Source of the DNA: an uncultured Planctomycetota bacterium
GTDB taxonomy: Bacteria; Planctomycetota; SZUA-567; JAFGNG01
NCBI GenBank assembly: GCA_947311175.1
Contig: CAMZKK010000237.1
Span: 1-13,477, forward strand
Length of the DNA stretch: 13,477 nucleotides
Reading direction: 5' to 3'
Under the pieces are notes generated by a model. The model was not told the origin of the DNA. It saw nothing but the letters and a program-made list of their open reading frames with translations, and searched no databases. A program made the position numbers and the translations under genes. This document shows, one piece after another, positions 1-6,172 of this stretch (position 1 is the stretch's first letter; every line of letters starts with the position of its first letter).

Positions 1-83
1 ATACAAGCAATAGCGACTGCTCCACCTAGCGAAACAAACCATTCTTTGGCTACATTCTCACCTTTAGTCTTTTTTTTCGTCAT
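1..83 (-). CDS. N-terminal fragment of a membrane-anchored protein, possibly signal peptidase I
   Basis: This is the first 27 codons of a leftward gene that leaves the window at base 1. A basic, hydrophilic start (MTKKKTKGENVAKEW) is followed by a hydrophobic run beginning FVSLGGAVAIAC. A short lysine-rich head, a KEW element and then a membrane segment resemble the N-terminal anchor of type I signal peptidases, but the catalytic serine and lysine regions lie outside the window. The function is therefore a guess. The ATG at 83 is the only sensible start, and the ribosome binding site in front of it is weak. The gene is divergent from the sigma-factor gene, and a good sigma70-like promoter for it lies at 122-150. 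Confidence 0.4.
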   Translation of the reverse strand, partial: MTKKKTKGENVAKEWFVSLGGAVAIAC

Positions 84-121
84 GATTGTCTCATTTAATT
101 CAAATACAATTTAAGGGTGAA

Positions 122-150
122 AGGATATTTATGTTACTCATAATTGTCAA
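122..150 (-). promoter_or_regulatory. Predicted sigma70-type promoter for the leftward gene fragment
   Basis: On the minus strand there is a perfect -35 box TTGACA (bases 150-145), a 17-base spacer and a -10-like TATCCT (127-122, four of six consensus bases). It lies about 40 bases upstream of the start codon at 83. The perfect -35 and ideal spacing make this the best promoter match in the divergent region. Confidence 0.45.
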
Positions 151-176
151 TAACATATATTTGCGTAGTTATTTCT

Positions 177-205
177 TTGACATAGGGTATGTCGATTTGT
201 TCAAT
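177..205 (+). promoter_or_regulatory. Predicted promoter for the sigma/anti-sigma operon, with an overlapping palindrome
   Basis: A perfect TTGACA at 177-182 is followed after 17 bases by a weak -10, TTCAAT, at 200-205, about 40 bases before the sigma-factor ATG. A perfect inverted repeat, GACATA-GGG-TATGTC (179-193), overlaps the -35 box. Such a position suits a repressor or activator site, but no protein is known to bind here. I saw no convincing ECF-type (AAC/GTC) promoter that would point to autoregulation. Confidence 0.35.
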
Positions 206-246
206 AAATATCAAGTTGCAATAATTTTTGGATAGTTGAAAGAATT

Positions 247-888
247 ATGAAAAAAAATAAACCGAATGACAATTTTGATGCGTCTAATAATACAGAAGAA
301 ACATTTAGTCTTGATGACTTGCTAAATAAATTTGTAAGCAATCAAGATGAAGATGCATTTGAAAAATTGTTTGCGGAAATTGGCGAAAGATTGTTTTCAT
401 TTATTTTTCGTTATATTGGTAACACCGCCCAAGCTGAAGATGTTTATCAGGAGGTATGCCTCAAGGTTGCAATGAAAGCCAATACCTATTCACATAAAGC
501 CAATGTGGCTTCTTGGATTTTTCAAATAGCTAGAAATACCAGTATTGATGCGATACGAAGTAAAGGACGCAGGCCAACGGTTTCTATTGACGGAAATGCA
601 TCGCAAGCAGAAACAACCATCATTGAGCTTGTAAATGACAATGAAATTAATCCTGCGGAAAAGGCAGCACAGATTGAATTAGCAACAAATATCGCTCGTG
701 CTATTGACAAATTGCCAAACGAACAACGGGAGGTTTTTCTCCTAAGAGAAGATGGTGGCTTGACATTTGAAGAAATAAGCAAGATTGTTTCTTGTGGTAA
801 AGAAACTGTTAAAAGTAGAATGAGATACGCCCTTGAGCGTCTTCGTAATTCTCTGGGAAAAGAGGCGCAAAATTATGGATTGCATTAA
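247..888 (+). CDS. ECF-family RNA polymerase sigma factor
   Basis: This 213-residue protein directs RNA polymerase to a regulon set by an envelope or stress signal. Region sigma-2 covers about residues 36-108, with the core-binding and -10 recognition segment around AEDVYQEVCLKV and ASWIFQIARNTSIDAIRSK. Region sigma-4 covers about 150-204, with the helix-turn-helix in LTFEEISKIVSCGKETVKSR and the typical lead-in LPNEQREVFLLRE. There is no region 1.1 or 3, as expected for an ECF factor. The first 30 residues are acidic and polar and form an ordinary extension. A GAAAGA sequence at 238-243 is a close ribosome binding site. The anti-sigma gene starts inside its last codons, so the two are translationally coupled. 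The ECF subgroup cannot be fixed from sequence alone. Confidence 0.93.
   Translation: MKKNKPNDNFDASNNTEETFSLDDLLNKFVSNQDEDAFEKLFAEIGERLFSFIFRYIGNTAQAEDVYQEVCLKVAMKANTYSHKANVASWIFQIARNTSIDAIRSKGRRPTVSIDGNASQAETTIIELVNDNEINPAEKAAQIELATNIARAIDKLPNEQREVFLLREDGGLTFEEISKIVSCGKETVKSRMRYALERLRNSLGKEAQNYGLH
861..865 (+). promoter_or_regulatory. Ribosome binding site that decides the anti-sigma start
   Basis: AGAGG lies nine bases before the ATG at 875. It supports that ATG rather than an in-frame ATG at 833, which would add 14 residues with no family match. Confidence 0.6.
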
Positions 889-2209
889 AACAAAAAGTCT
901 CATAACTGAATATCTGTATGACGAGATTGATAAAGATTTGGCTCTTCTTATAGAGGAACACATTGCTAATTGCGATGAATGTCGCAAGATTTTTAACAGC
1001 AACAAACGTGCATTAAATGCCTACCGCTCAATAAAGAAGACAACACCTGCAAAATCCTTTGTCAAATCCGCGTTATCTACAAGCAGAGATGCTCGACAAA
1101 ACGCATTTAAAGCAGGAAAGGCATCATCAATCACAAAATTAGAACCTTATCTTAAATATATACGTCATCCACTTTTCGCAGCTGCTTCTGTGGCAGTGGT
1201 TATAGGAATTGTTGTTATTAATAGTTGGGAGACAGATGAAGAATACCTAAAAAAGAATCAACTTCCCGTAACTATTACGAGCAATGAAATACCATTACTT
1301 GGCGAAGAAAAAGCAAAATTACCACCAATTACCGATACAGCAAAAAAAGCAAAAAAAACAATCTCTGCCGAAGTCTCTCAACTTGTCACTAAGGCAAAAA
1401 AGAAGATTTCAAAACTTGAATCCACTGACAGCCTTTCTATTCCAAAAGAAGAAACTATGGTCACTACAGCGTCAACACAGGAAAAGGTATTGCCGAAAAT
1501 TCGCAGAAGAGAACAACTCCAAAATGTTGACTCTATCGACATCGAAAGAAAAGAGATTCCATCTAAACCTACTCTTAAATCACAAATGGCACTTAGAGCA
1601 AAGGCAATTACAACAAATAAAAGATTACTCGCAAGAACAACAAAACAAAAAGAAATCAAGAATAAGGATAACAAGATTTCAGCAAACAAAACTACAGACA
1701 GCCTTGAAAACAACGACAAAGGGCTTGAACTGCATATAGTTAATAATCTAAAAAATAAAGATAAACCCCAAAAAGACAAGGTAGAGACCACAAAATTCGC
1801 TGACGATACTATTGAAAATGTCAATGGTCCGGAGATATCAGGATTTGAAGAAGAAGAAGCTGATGTAGTAGAAGATATTCCAACCGAACCGGAAGATATT
1901 TTAAAAAAATCATTTGAATTATTTCAAAAGCAAAGATACAGCGATGCCTTGTATTATCTTGATGAAATCCCAAACAATGTTGGGAAAAACGAGCTAACAA
2001 TTGCCGTAATCGAATTAAGAATATTATGTCATAATATTCTTGGAAACAAAGAAGAAGTAGAGCAAGGACTTGACATTCTTACTCACCTTAATCCAGCATT
2101 TGGCTCAAGACTGGCAAGGAAAATCAAAAATTCTAGAATTAATATTGATGGAAAAGAAGAGATAAAACCAATCATCCCTATCAGTAAACTATTGCAAACC
2201 AAGAAGTAA
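875..2209 (+). CDS. Zinc-binding transmembrane anti-sigma factor with a long charged linker and a TPR-like C-terminal domain
   Basis: The protein (444 residues from ATG 875) probably holds the upstream sigma factor inactive at the membrane. The N-terminal cytoplasmic part carries the anti-sigma zinc-finger signature H29-x3-C33-x2-C36, with C3 placed to act as a fourth ligand. A single membrane helix spans about residues 98-117 (HPLFAAASVAVVIGIVVINS). The following 220 residues are rich in Lys, Thr, Ser and Glu with no visible fold, probably an extracytoplasmic tether. Residues from about 340 to 410 form helical pairs like tetratricopeptide repeats (SFELFQKQRYSDALYYLDEIP and a second pair), possibly the sensing or partner-binding end. 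The start at 875 overlaps the sigma gene by 14 bases. Anti-sigma identity is strong from motif and position. The signal sensed is unknown. Confidence 0.85.
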   Translation: MDCIKTKSLITEYLYDEIDKDLALLIEEHIANCDECRKIFNSNKRALNAYRSIKKTTPAKSFVKSALSTSRDARQNAFKAGKASSITKLEPYLKYIRHPLFAAASVAVVIGIVVINSWETDEEYLKKNQLPVTITSNEIPLLGEEKAKLPPITDTAKKAKKTISAEVSQLVTKAKKKISKLESTDSLSIPKEETMVTTASTQEKVLPKIRRREQLQNVDSIDIERKEIPSKPTLKSQMALRAKAITTNKRLLARTTKQKEIKNKDNKISANKTTDSLENNDKGLELHIVNNLKNKDKPQKDKVETTKFADDTIENVNGPEISGFEEEEADVVEDIPTEPEDILKKSFELFQKQRYSDALYYLDEIPNNVGKNELTIAVIELRILCHNILGNKEEVEQGLDILTHLNPAFGSRLARKIKNSRINIDGKEEIKPIIPISKLLQTKK

Positions 2210-2215
2210 TCAATC

Positions 2216-3169
2216 ATGATGCCTAAACAGGATACCGAAATTGTAATCACGGGATATGGGGCAATTTCTGCTTATGGGTGTAATGGGGGTGACGGAGCTG
2301 AACAGTTAATTCAAAATGTAAAAAAAAAGGTTTCTGCATACGGCGAATTAACTCTATTTGAGATTAAAAATAATTTTCAATATGTTGCGGAAATTGATGA
2401 GCTTGATTACCAAAAACATATTTTCTCAACCCAACCATATTTGGACAGAACCACTGCAGCAGCTTTGATTGCTGCTCGCTCTGCCCTTGATAATTCTTTA
2501 AACGAATCAAGAATCAAAGATAATAAAGCATCTCGTTTTGGAATTAGTTATGCTTCATATTGGGGTGCGACAAATAGCATTGAAAAATTCTCTACGCCAA
2601 TCAATGCCGGCAAGCCACGATTGTCGCAAGGCTTGGTTTTTGTCCATAGTTTTATTAATAGTGCCGCAAGTATGATTGCCCAAGAATTTAATCTGCAAGG
2701 ATTTTCAACCGTATCTTCCGGTAGTCATCAATGTTCAGCCATTGCAATCAAAGATGCAATCTCGGCAATTACGAGTGGCAGAGTTGATGCAATGTTGGTT
2801 GGAGCGTCTGATACAATTAATGAATTAACCTATAATCACCAAATCAATAATAATTATTTTACTAAGGATGAGATTTCAAACCAAACTCATTTTTTAGGCG
2901 AAGGCTCTGCATTTATTGTCCTTGAAAACAAAACAAAGGTCGATTGTCGTAATGGTAAATATCTTGCGTTAATAAATAGTATCGAAAAAAAAATAATTTC
3001 TCAAAACCAAGTCGATGAAACAAAAAAAAGAATCAGCCTTTATGGTGACTGTTTTTCAGCAAATCCGTTTTTTGAAATAATCTGTGCTATTTCAGGAAAA
3101 CAAGAGGAAATTGTTATTGCTCCCAAATCTCACAGTTGTAATTTGGGAATAACAATGAAGGTGCTTTAG
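2216..3169 (+). CDS. Ketoacyl-synthase-like protein without the catalytic cysteine, probably frameshifted near its 3' end
   Basis: The open frame gives 317 residues with the thiolase-fold opening TEIVITGYGAISAYG, the nucleophile-loop region (about 164-180) followed by GRVDAMLVGASD, and the LGEGSAFIVLE motif at 228-236. In active beta-ketoacyl synthases the loop reads TACASG. Here the cysteine position is His171 and the nearest Cys is 173, so condensing activity is unlikely. Chain-length-factor-like partner proteins also lack this Cys. The protein is shorter than the usual 400 or so residues. Adding one T in the T-run at 3142-3144 would turn the end into SCNFGNNNEGALAIF, close to the family's C-terminal NSFGFGGTNASLIF, and would run on to a stop at 3232-3234. 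The gene starts six bases after the anti-sigma stop, so it is probably co-transcribed. An ATG at 2219 is an equally possible start. Confidence 0.7.
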   Translation: MMPKQDTEIVITGYGAISAYGCNGGDGAEQLIQNVKKKVSAYGELTLFEIKNNFQYVAEIDELDYQKHIFSTQPYLDRTTAAALIAARSALDNSLNESRIKDNKASRFGISYASYWGATNSIEKFSTPINAGKPRLSQGLVFVHSFINSAASMIAQEFNLQGFSTVSSGSHQCSAIAIKDAISAITSGRVDAMLVGASDTINELTYNHQINNNYFTKDEISNQTHFLGEGSAFIVLENKTKVDCRNGKYLALINSIEKKIISQNQVDETKKRISLYGDCFSANPFFEIICAISGKQEEIVIAPKSHSCNLGITMKVL

Positions 3170-3170
3170 C
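3151..3170 (+). repeat. 20-bp sequence also present, inverted, upstream of hisI
   Basis: These 20 bases, from AACAATGAAGG to GCTTTAGC, match 6057-6076 perfectly on the opposite strand. Here they cover the last codons and the stop of the ketoacyl-synthase-like frame. Twenty identical bases of mixed composition are not expected by chance in a window this size. The match is either a dispersed repeat or a remnant of a duplicated gene end. Confidence 0.6.
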
Positions 3171-3197
3171 GATATTTTCATCACATCAAATATCGCT
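3168..3197. terminator. Hairpin between convergent genes
   Basis: A 10-bp perfect stem (3168-3177 with 3188-3197, arms AGCGATATTT and AAATATCGCT) encloses a 10-base loop. It lies between the rightward ketoacyl-synthase-like gene and the leftward yihY-type gene, where a two-way terminator would be expected. No T-run follows closely on either strand, so termination is plausible but unproven. If the ketoacyl-synthase frame is restored, this stem would lie within coding sequence. Confidence 0.35.
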
Positions 3198-3234
3198 CGC
3201 AGAGCATCCTACATTTTTAATTTTTAACTGTTAA

Positions 3235-4587
3235 TTATGATAACTCGCACGATGCCATAGACTGTTTAACCAACTGAGCAAAGGTTACTGTTCCGAGAAT
3301 TTCGTCGGTATTTTTTTCCATCTTAAAAAATAAAGAAACAATGTAATTATGAACCGGTGAGTTCACTTCTACCTCATGGACATCGAACGGATCTTCTCTA
3401 ACGGCACGAACCACATCAGCGATACTTAGACAATTTATATCTTTTGCCGGCAAGTAATTATCATCACCTAATTCAACATGCCGAAGAATATTTTTTTGTA
3501 TCAAGGTCGCAACAATCTGTCTTATCATATAAGGAGGAATATTTTCAGCATCGGCAACTTCATCAATAAGTCCATCGGCACATTTTCCTTGATGGTGATA
3601 TATTGCCGAATGAAGAACAGTTTTTACCGCAAGGTAAATTCTGGTTGTCATCCCCCTTTTTTCTAATTCTGCACGTGCTGCAATATCTTTAAAATTTTGC
3701 ATAACAAAGGAGATTTCCGCTCCAATAATTATAATTACCCAAGTAATCCAAAGCCACAACAGTATAAACGGAAATGCAAGGAGCGGTCCATAAATACGAG
3801 TGTAATTAGCCCCAACATACAATGCAAAAATTTGAAATCCGAATTTTGCCAACTCAAACAATATCCCACAAAAGATTCCACCGGCAAGAGCGGAAGTGAG
3901 CTTAACCGGAGTATTCGGCAACAAATAATAAAGAGCTGAAAATGCTATTGCGGTCATCATAAATGAACTTAAAACCGAAATTGTCTGCTCCCAATTTCCG
4001 CTAAGCTTCATCACCTGAGAGGTAAAATAAACAGAAAAACTCATCAAAACCGGAACTACAATCAAGGTAGAGACAAAGGCTGCAATACGATTTAGAAATG
4101 GTCGTTTCTCTCGCACCTGCCAAATCGAATTAAAAAAATTCTCAATTGAAGCGAGCAAAGTATAGGCGCTTAAAAACAAGACAACAAATGACACTCCGGC
4201 AATAGTCCGAGCATTTTCCGCAAAGGTACGAATCGAGTCAATAAAATCTTCCTTGCCGCCAAAAGGAGGAATCCTATCGACAATGACCTTGATGAAATTT
4301 TCACTATAACTAACAGTTTGACCATTTGCTGCATCTGCCGATGGCTCAAGCATAGCCACCACCGAAAGCCCGATTGCCAACAAAGGAACGATTGCCAATA
4401 ATGTCTTATACGCAAGAGTGGTAGAAACCGTCCATGTATCTGGTTTAAAAATTGATTTCCAAATAACCTTAAACATCATTATTATTTTCATAATTTTGAT
4501 ACGAGCCTTGTCAGCATCTGTTAAATCAGTCAGGCTAATATCTTGTTTTAATATTTGACGAATCTCTTTAAACGGATTAGTAATCAT
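3235..4587 (-). CDS. YihY/BrkB-family inner membrane protein with a C-terminal winged-helix-like domain
   Basis: This 450-residue protein belongs to the YihY/virulence factor BrkB family, once misnamed ribonuclease BN; its molecular function is not settled. About six membrane helices are visible, near residues 57-79, 129-150, 168-190, 204-223, 230-252 and 268-294. Family hallmarks include TTLAYKTLLAIVPLLAIGLSV, the NFFNSIWQVREKRPFLNR loop, the ANYTRIYGPLLAFPFILLWL segment and IIIGAEISF. The last 150 residues are soluble and resemble a winged-helix unit (LIDEVADAENIPPYMIRQIV, then LIQKNILRH), as in the longer members of the family. Its ATG shares one base with the stop codon of the dehydrogenase gene, so the two are translationally coupled. 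A role in envelope transport or homeostasis is inference. Confidence 0.88.
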   Translation of the reverse strand: MITNPFKEIRQILKQDISLTDLTDADKARIKIMKIIMMFKVIWKSIFKPDTWTVSTTLAYKTLLAIVPLLAIGLSVVAMLEPSADAANGQTVSYSENFIKVIVDRIPPFGGKEDFIDSIRTFAENARTIAGVSFVVLFLSAYTLLASIENFFNSIWQVREKRPFLNRIAAFVSTLIVVPVLMSFSVYFTSQVMKLSGNWEQTISVLSSFMMTAIAFSALYYLLPNTPVKLTSALAGGIFCGILFELAKFGFQIFALYVGANYTRIYGPLLAFPFILLWLWITWVIIIIGAEISFVMQNFKDIAARAELEKRGMTTRIYLAVKTVLHSAIYHHQGKCADGLIDEVADAENIPPYMIRQIVATLIQKNILRHVELGDDNYLPAKDINCLSIADVVRAVREDPFDVHEVEVNSPVHNYIVSLFFKMEKNTDEILGTVTFAQLVKQSMASCELS

Positions 4588-5732
4588 TAATCAACCTTTG
4601 CCATTATCAATTTATATAATTCTTCATCAGGACTAAGAGCTGAAACATCCACCAACACCTTAGCAATTCCACCTTCCTTGATTTTCTGTTGCACAATCTC
4701 TGCCGATGAATCTCCTTTAGGAGTAAATTTCATTCCGGCAAGAATTGCATCAATAATATTTTCAGGTTTTTCGCCACCATCAAGAGCTACGAGTGCTGCC
4801 CCAATCAATCGATCACGACGGCCTAATTTTCGAACAGGATCACCACCGCAACGAGCTGTAGTATCACCCAATTCTTTATTGGTAAATCGATGCAATAAAT
4901 CTTCAATATGGTTATGATAATCTTCTTCCTTGAAGTTATGTTTTTTTATCAAGGCTCGTCCTGCCTCCCAGCCCCCTGCCCTGACCTTTGCAAGAATCTC
5001 CTCATCGGCAATTGCTTCATAGACAAAGGTATAACCCTTGATGAAGCCAAAATAACTTGCCATGCAATGCATACAGTTGTGACAAAAAAGTTTTCTCTCT
5101 TCATAGGCGTGAATGTCGTCAATCGGCTCAAAACCAACAACCTCGGGAATCTCATTTTTAAAACCCTGCTTGGCAATTGGTAAAACCCCAAATTTCTCAA
5201 CCCAAACTGCAATGGGGTCATCATGTTTCTTTTCTTCAGTAATTACCGGAATCATTCGTCCCACCACCGACTCAACCAATCCTACTTTTTCGTTTACAAA
5301 GTCGATTGCACTGTCATCAATTTCCGCAATAATTTTTTCTCTTAAAAACTTCGCACTATCGAGCAAGTTTTCACAAATTATCATATCTATCCCGCTATCT
5401 GCCTTTGCCCTCTTTTCCAATCCACGACAAAGTGCCGGCACTATATACGGAATGGCATTCACCCCAACTGAAGTTCCAAGAATATCTGCTCCGGCAATTG
5501 CTTCTGCAACCGCCTCAATATCATTACCATTAATGGCATCGACATTTTTGACCGTAAAGGTATCAGCCCCGTCGCCAACAATATGAACATCAAAAGATTT
5601 CCTTTTCTGTAATTGAGCAACAACCTCCGGTACCACATCAATATAAATAATCCTCCAACCGGACTGCCCATAAAGATGTCCCAAAAAACCTCTGCCAATA
5701 TTGCCTGCTCCAAATTGAACCACTGTTTTCAT
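4587..5732 (-). CDS. mtlD: Mannitol-1-phosphate 5-dehydrogenase-like enzyme
   Basis: A protein of 381 residues, near the usual 382 of MtlD, which interconverts mannitol 1-phosphate and fructose 6-phosphate with NAD(H). The nucleotide-binding motif FGAGNIGRGFLG is at residues 7-18. The polyol dehydrogenase catalytic pattern K-x4-N-x2-H is intact as K214, N219 and H222 in ERKLFCHNCMH. The C-terminal DPVRKLGRRDRLIGAAL matches the family substrate-phosphate region. I chose ATG 5732 because GGAG lies six bases upstream and the protein then begins directly at the Rossmann strand; an upstream ATG at 5744 would destroy that spacing. No mannitol phosphotransferase gene is in the window, so the physiological substrate is not proven. 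It heads a two-gene leftward operon with the YihY/BrkB gene. Confidence 0.85.
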   Translation of the reverse strand: MKTVVQFGAGNIGRGFLGHLYGQSGWRIIYIDVVPEVVAQLQKRKSFDVHIVGDGADTFTVKNVDAINGNDIEAVAEAIAGADILGTSVGVNAIPYIVPALCRGLEKRAKADSGIDMIICENLLDSAKFLREKIIAEIDDSAIDFVNEKVGLVESVVGRMIPVITEEKKHDDPIAVWVEKFGVLPIAKQGFKNEIPEVVGFEPIDDIHAYEERKLFCHNCMHCMASYFGFIKGYTFVYEAIADEEILAKVRAGGWEAGRALIKKHNFKEEDYHNHIEDLLHRFTNKELGDTTARCGGDPVRKLGRRDRLIGAALVALDGGEKPENIIDAILAGMKFTPKGDSSAEIVQQKIKEGGIAKVLVDVSALSPDEELYKLIMAKVD

Positions 5733-5738
5733 TGCTAT

Positions 5739-5742
5739 CTCC
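5739..5742 (-). promoter_or_regulatory. Ribosome binding site that decides the mtlD start
   Basis: GGAG on the minus strand lies six bases before the ATG at 5732. It fixes the start at that codon rather than at the in-frame ATG four codons upstream. Confidence 0.65.
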
Positions 5743-5763
5743 ATTGTAAAAATTCAAGGCAAT

Positions 5764-5792
5764 ATATTAACCCGAATAAAAATATTCATCAA
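5764..5792 (-). promoter_or_regulatory. Predicted promoter for the mtlD-yihY operon
   Basis: On the minus strand, TTGATG (5792-5787) is followed after exactly 17 bases by TAATAT (5769-5764). Each box matches four of six consensus bases. The -10 lies about 30 bases before the mtlD start, leaving a short leader. The setting is very A+T-rich, so chance matches are likely. Confidence 0.35.
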
Positions 5793-5903
5793 TATAAATA
5801 TTATTGCCGAAATCATAAATCAGGCCAATTGCAAATTAAATCATCACTCACTTTTTCCTTGTTAAAAAGCTATTTCCTGTTATTAATATTAGATACAATA
5901 TTT

Positions 5904-5918
5904 CTAAATTCCGTAGTT
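5904..5918 (+). repeat. Left arm of a 15-bp inverted repeat flanking 242 bp
   Basis: CTAAATTCCGTAGTT here is the exact reverse complement of 6131-6145. No clear target-site duplication flanks the pair, so a MITE-like mobile element is only one reading. The other is a long-range RNA stem in a hisI leader. Confidence 0.55.
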
Positions 5919-6045
5919 GGAATATAGAATGAACAAAGAAGGAAGCTCTACGAGCGATAATAAAATGAAGGTATTTTCCTTTGCCCATTGAGTGTTTGTG
6001 CTCTGACAGTAAAGAGAAATATAGCCGATGCAAATTATCAATCGC

Positions 6046-6063
6046 CTTTAGCGATAGCTAAAG
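6046..6063. repeat. Short perfect hairpin inside the hisI upstream region
   Basis: Arms CTTTAGC (6046-6052) and GCTAAAG (6057-6063) enclose a four-base GATA loop. The right arm is also part of the 20-bp repeat shared with 3151-3170. No T-run follows, so it is not a typical terminator. Confidence 0.4.
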
Positions 6064-6076
6064 CACCTTCATTGTT
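6057..6076 (-). repeat. Inverted copy of the 20-bp sequence at 3151-3170
   Basis: Read on the minus strand, this is identical over 20 bases to the end of the ketoacyl-synthase-like gene. In one frame it reads NNEGALAIAKGD then stop, similar to the restored C-terminus of that gene. A stop codon just upstream means it is at most a tiny remnant. Upstream on this strand, A+T-rich AATTAAAA-type repeats resemble those at 12190-12222. Confidence 0.6.
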
Positions 6077-6130
6077 CTTTTAATTCTTAGTTTTTAATTA
6101 AATTCCGCTGTATGTGCCATTTTCGAGCAT

Positions 6131-6145
6131 AACTACGGAATTTAG
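6131..6145 (-). repeat. Right arm of the 15-bp inverted repeat, close to the hisI ribosome binding site
   Basis: AACTACGGAATTTAG is the reverse complement of 5904-5918. Its inner CGGAATTTA can also pair with TAAATTCCG at 6099-6107, so two alternative stems compete for the same arm. It ends 15 bases before the GAAAGG ribosome binding site of hisI. Confidence 0.55.
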
Positions 6146-6172
6146 GATAATTATCACTTAGAAAGGTATATT

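Larger units (their letters stand above)
5733..6172. other. 440-bp divergent intergenic region with repeats and hairpins
   Basis: No credible gene is visible between mtlD and hisI. The region holds a candidate mtlD promoter (5764-5792) and an imperfect hairpin (5902-5912 with 5919-5929, one mismatch). It also holds a 15-bp inverted repeat flanking 5904-6145, a CTTTAGC/GCTAAAG hairpin at 6046-6063, the inverted copy of the 20-bp repeat, and a second hairpin (6099-6107 with 6136-6144). A palindromic GATAATTATC (6146-6155) contains a -10-like GATAAT, but I saw no good -35 for hisI. Confidence 0.6.

Noticed and set aside
833..874. Longer N-terminus for the anti-sigma factor
   Set aside because: The extra 14 codons overlap the sigma gene more deeply and have no family match; ATG 875 has a clear AGAGG site and begins at the expected zinc-binding helix.
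1284..1739. Rightward 151-codon frame inside the anti-sigma gene
   Set aside because: It is the alternative frame of the Lys-rich linker (a Gln/Lys/Arg-rich shadow) with no ribosome binding site.
5113..5586. Rightward 157-codon frame opposite mtlD
   Set aside because: It is antisense to a strongly conserved dehydrogenase, with a Ser/Ile/Pro-rich composition typical of shadows.
5848..6033. Leftward 61-codon frame in the mtlD-hisI intergenic region
   Set aside because: There is no ribosome binding site or recognisable motif, and it runs through the inverted repeat arm; probably chance.
5900..6172. Lysine riboswitch or T-box before hisI-lysA
   Set aside because: The conserved L-box and T-box sequence blocks were looked for and not found.
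5733..6172. tRNA or other standard RNA gene in the largest gap
   Set aside because: No cloverleaf-like arrangement or GTTCRANYC-type T-arm was found.
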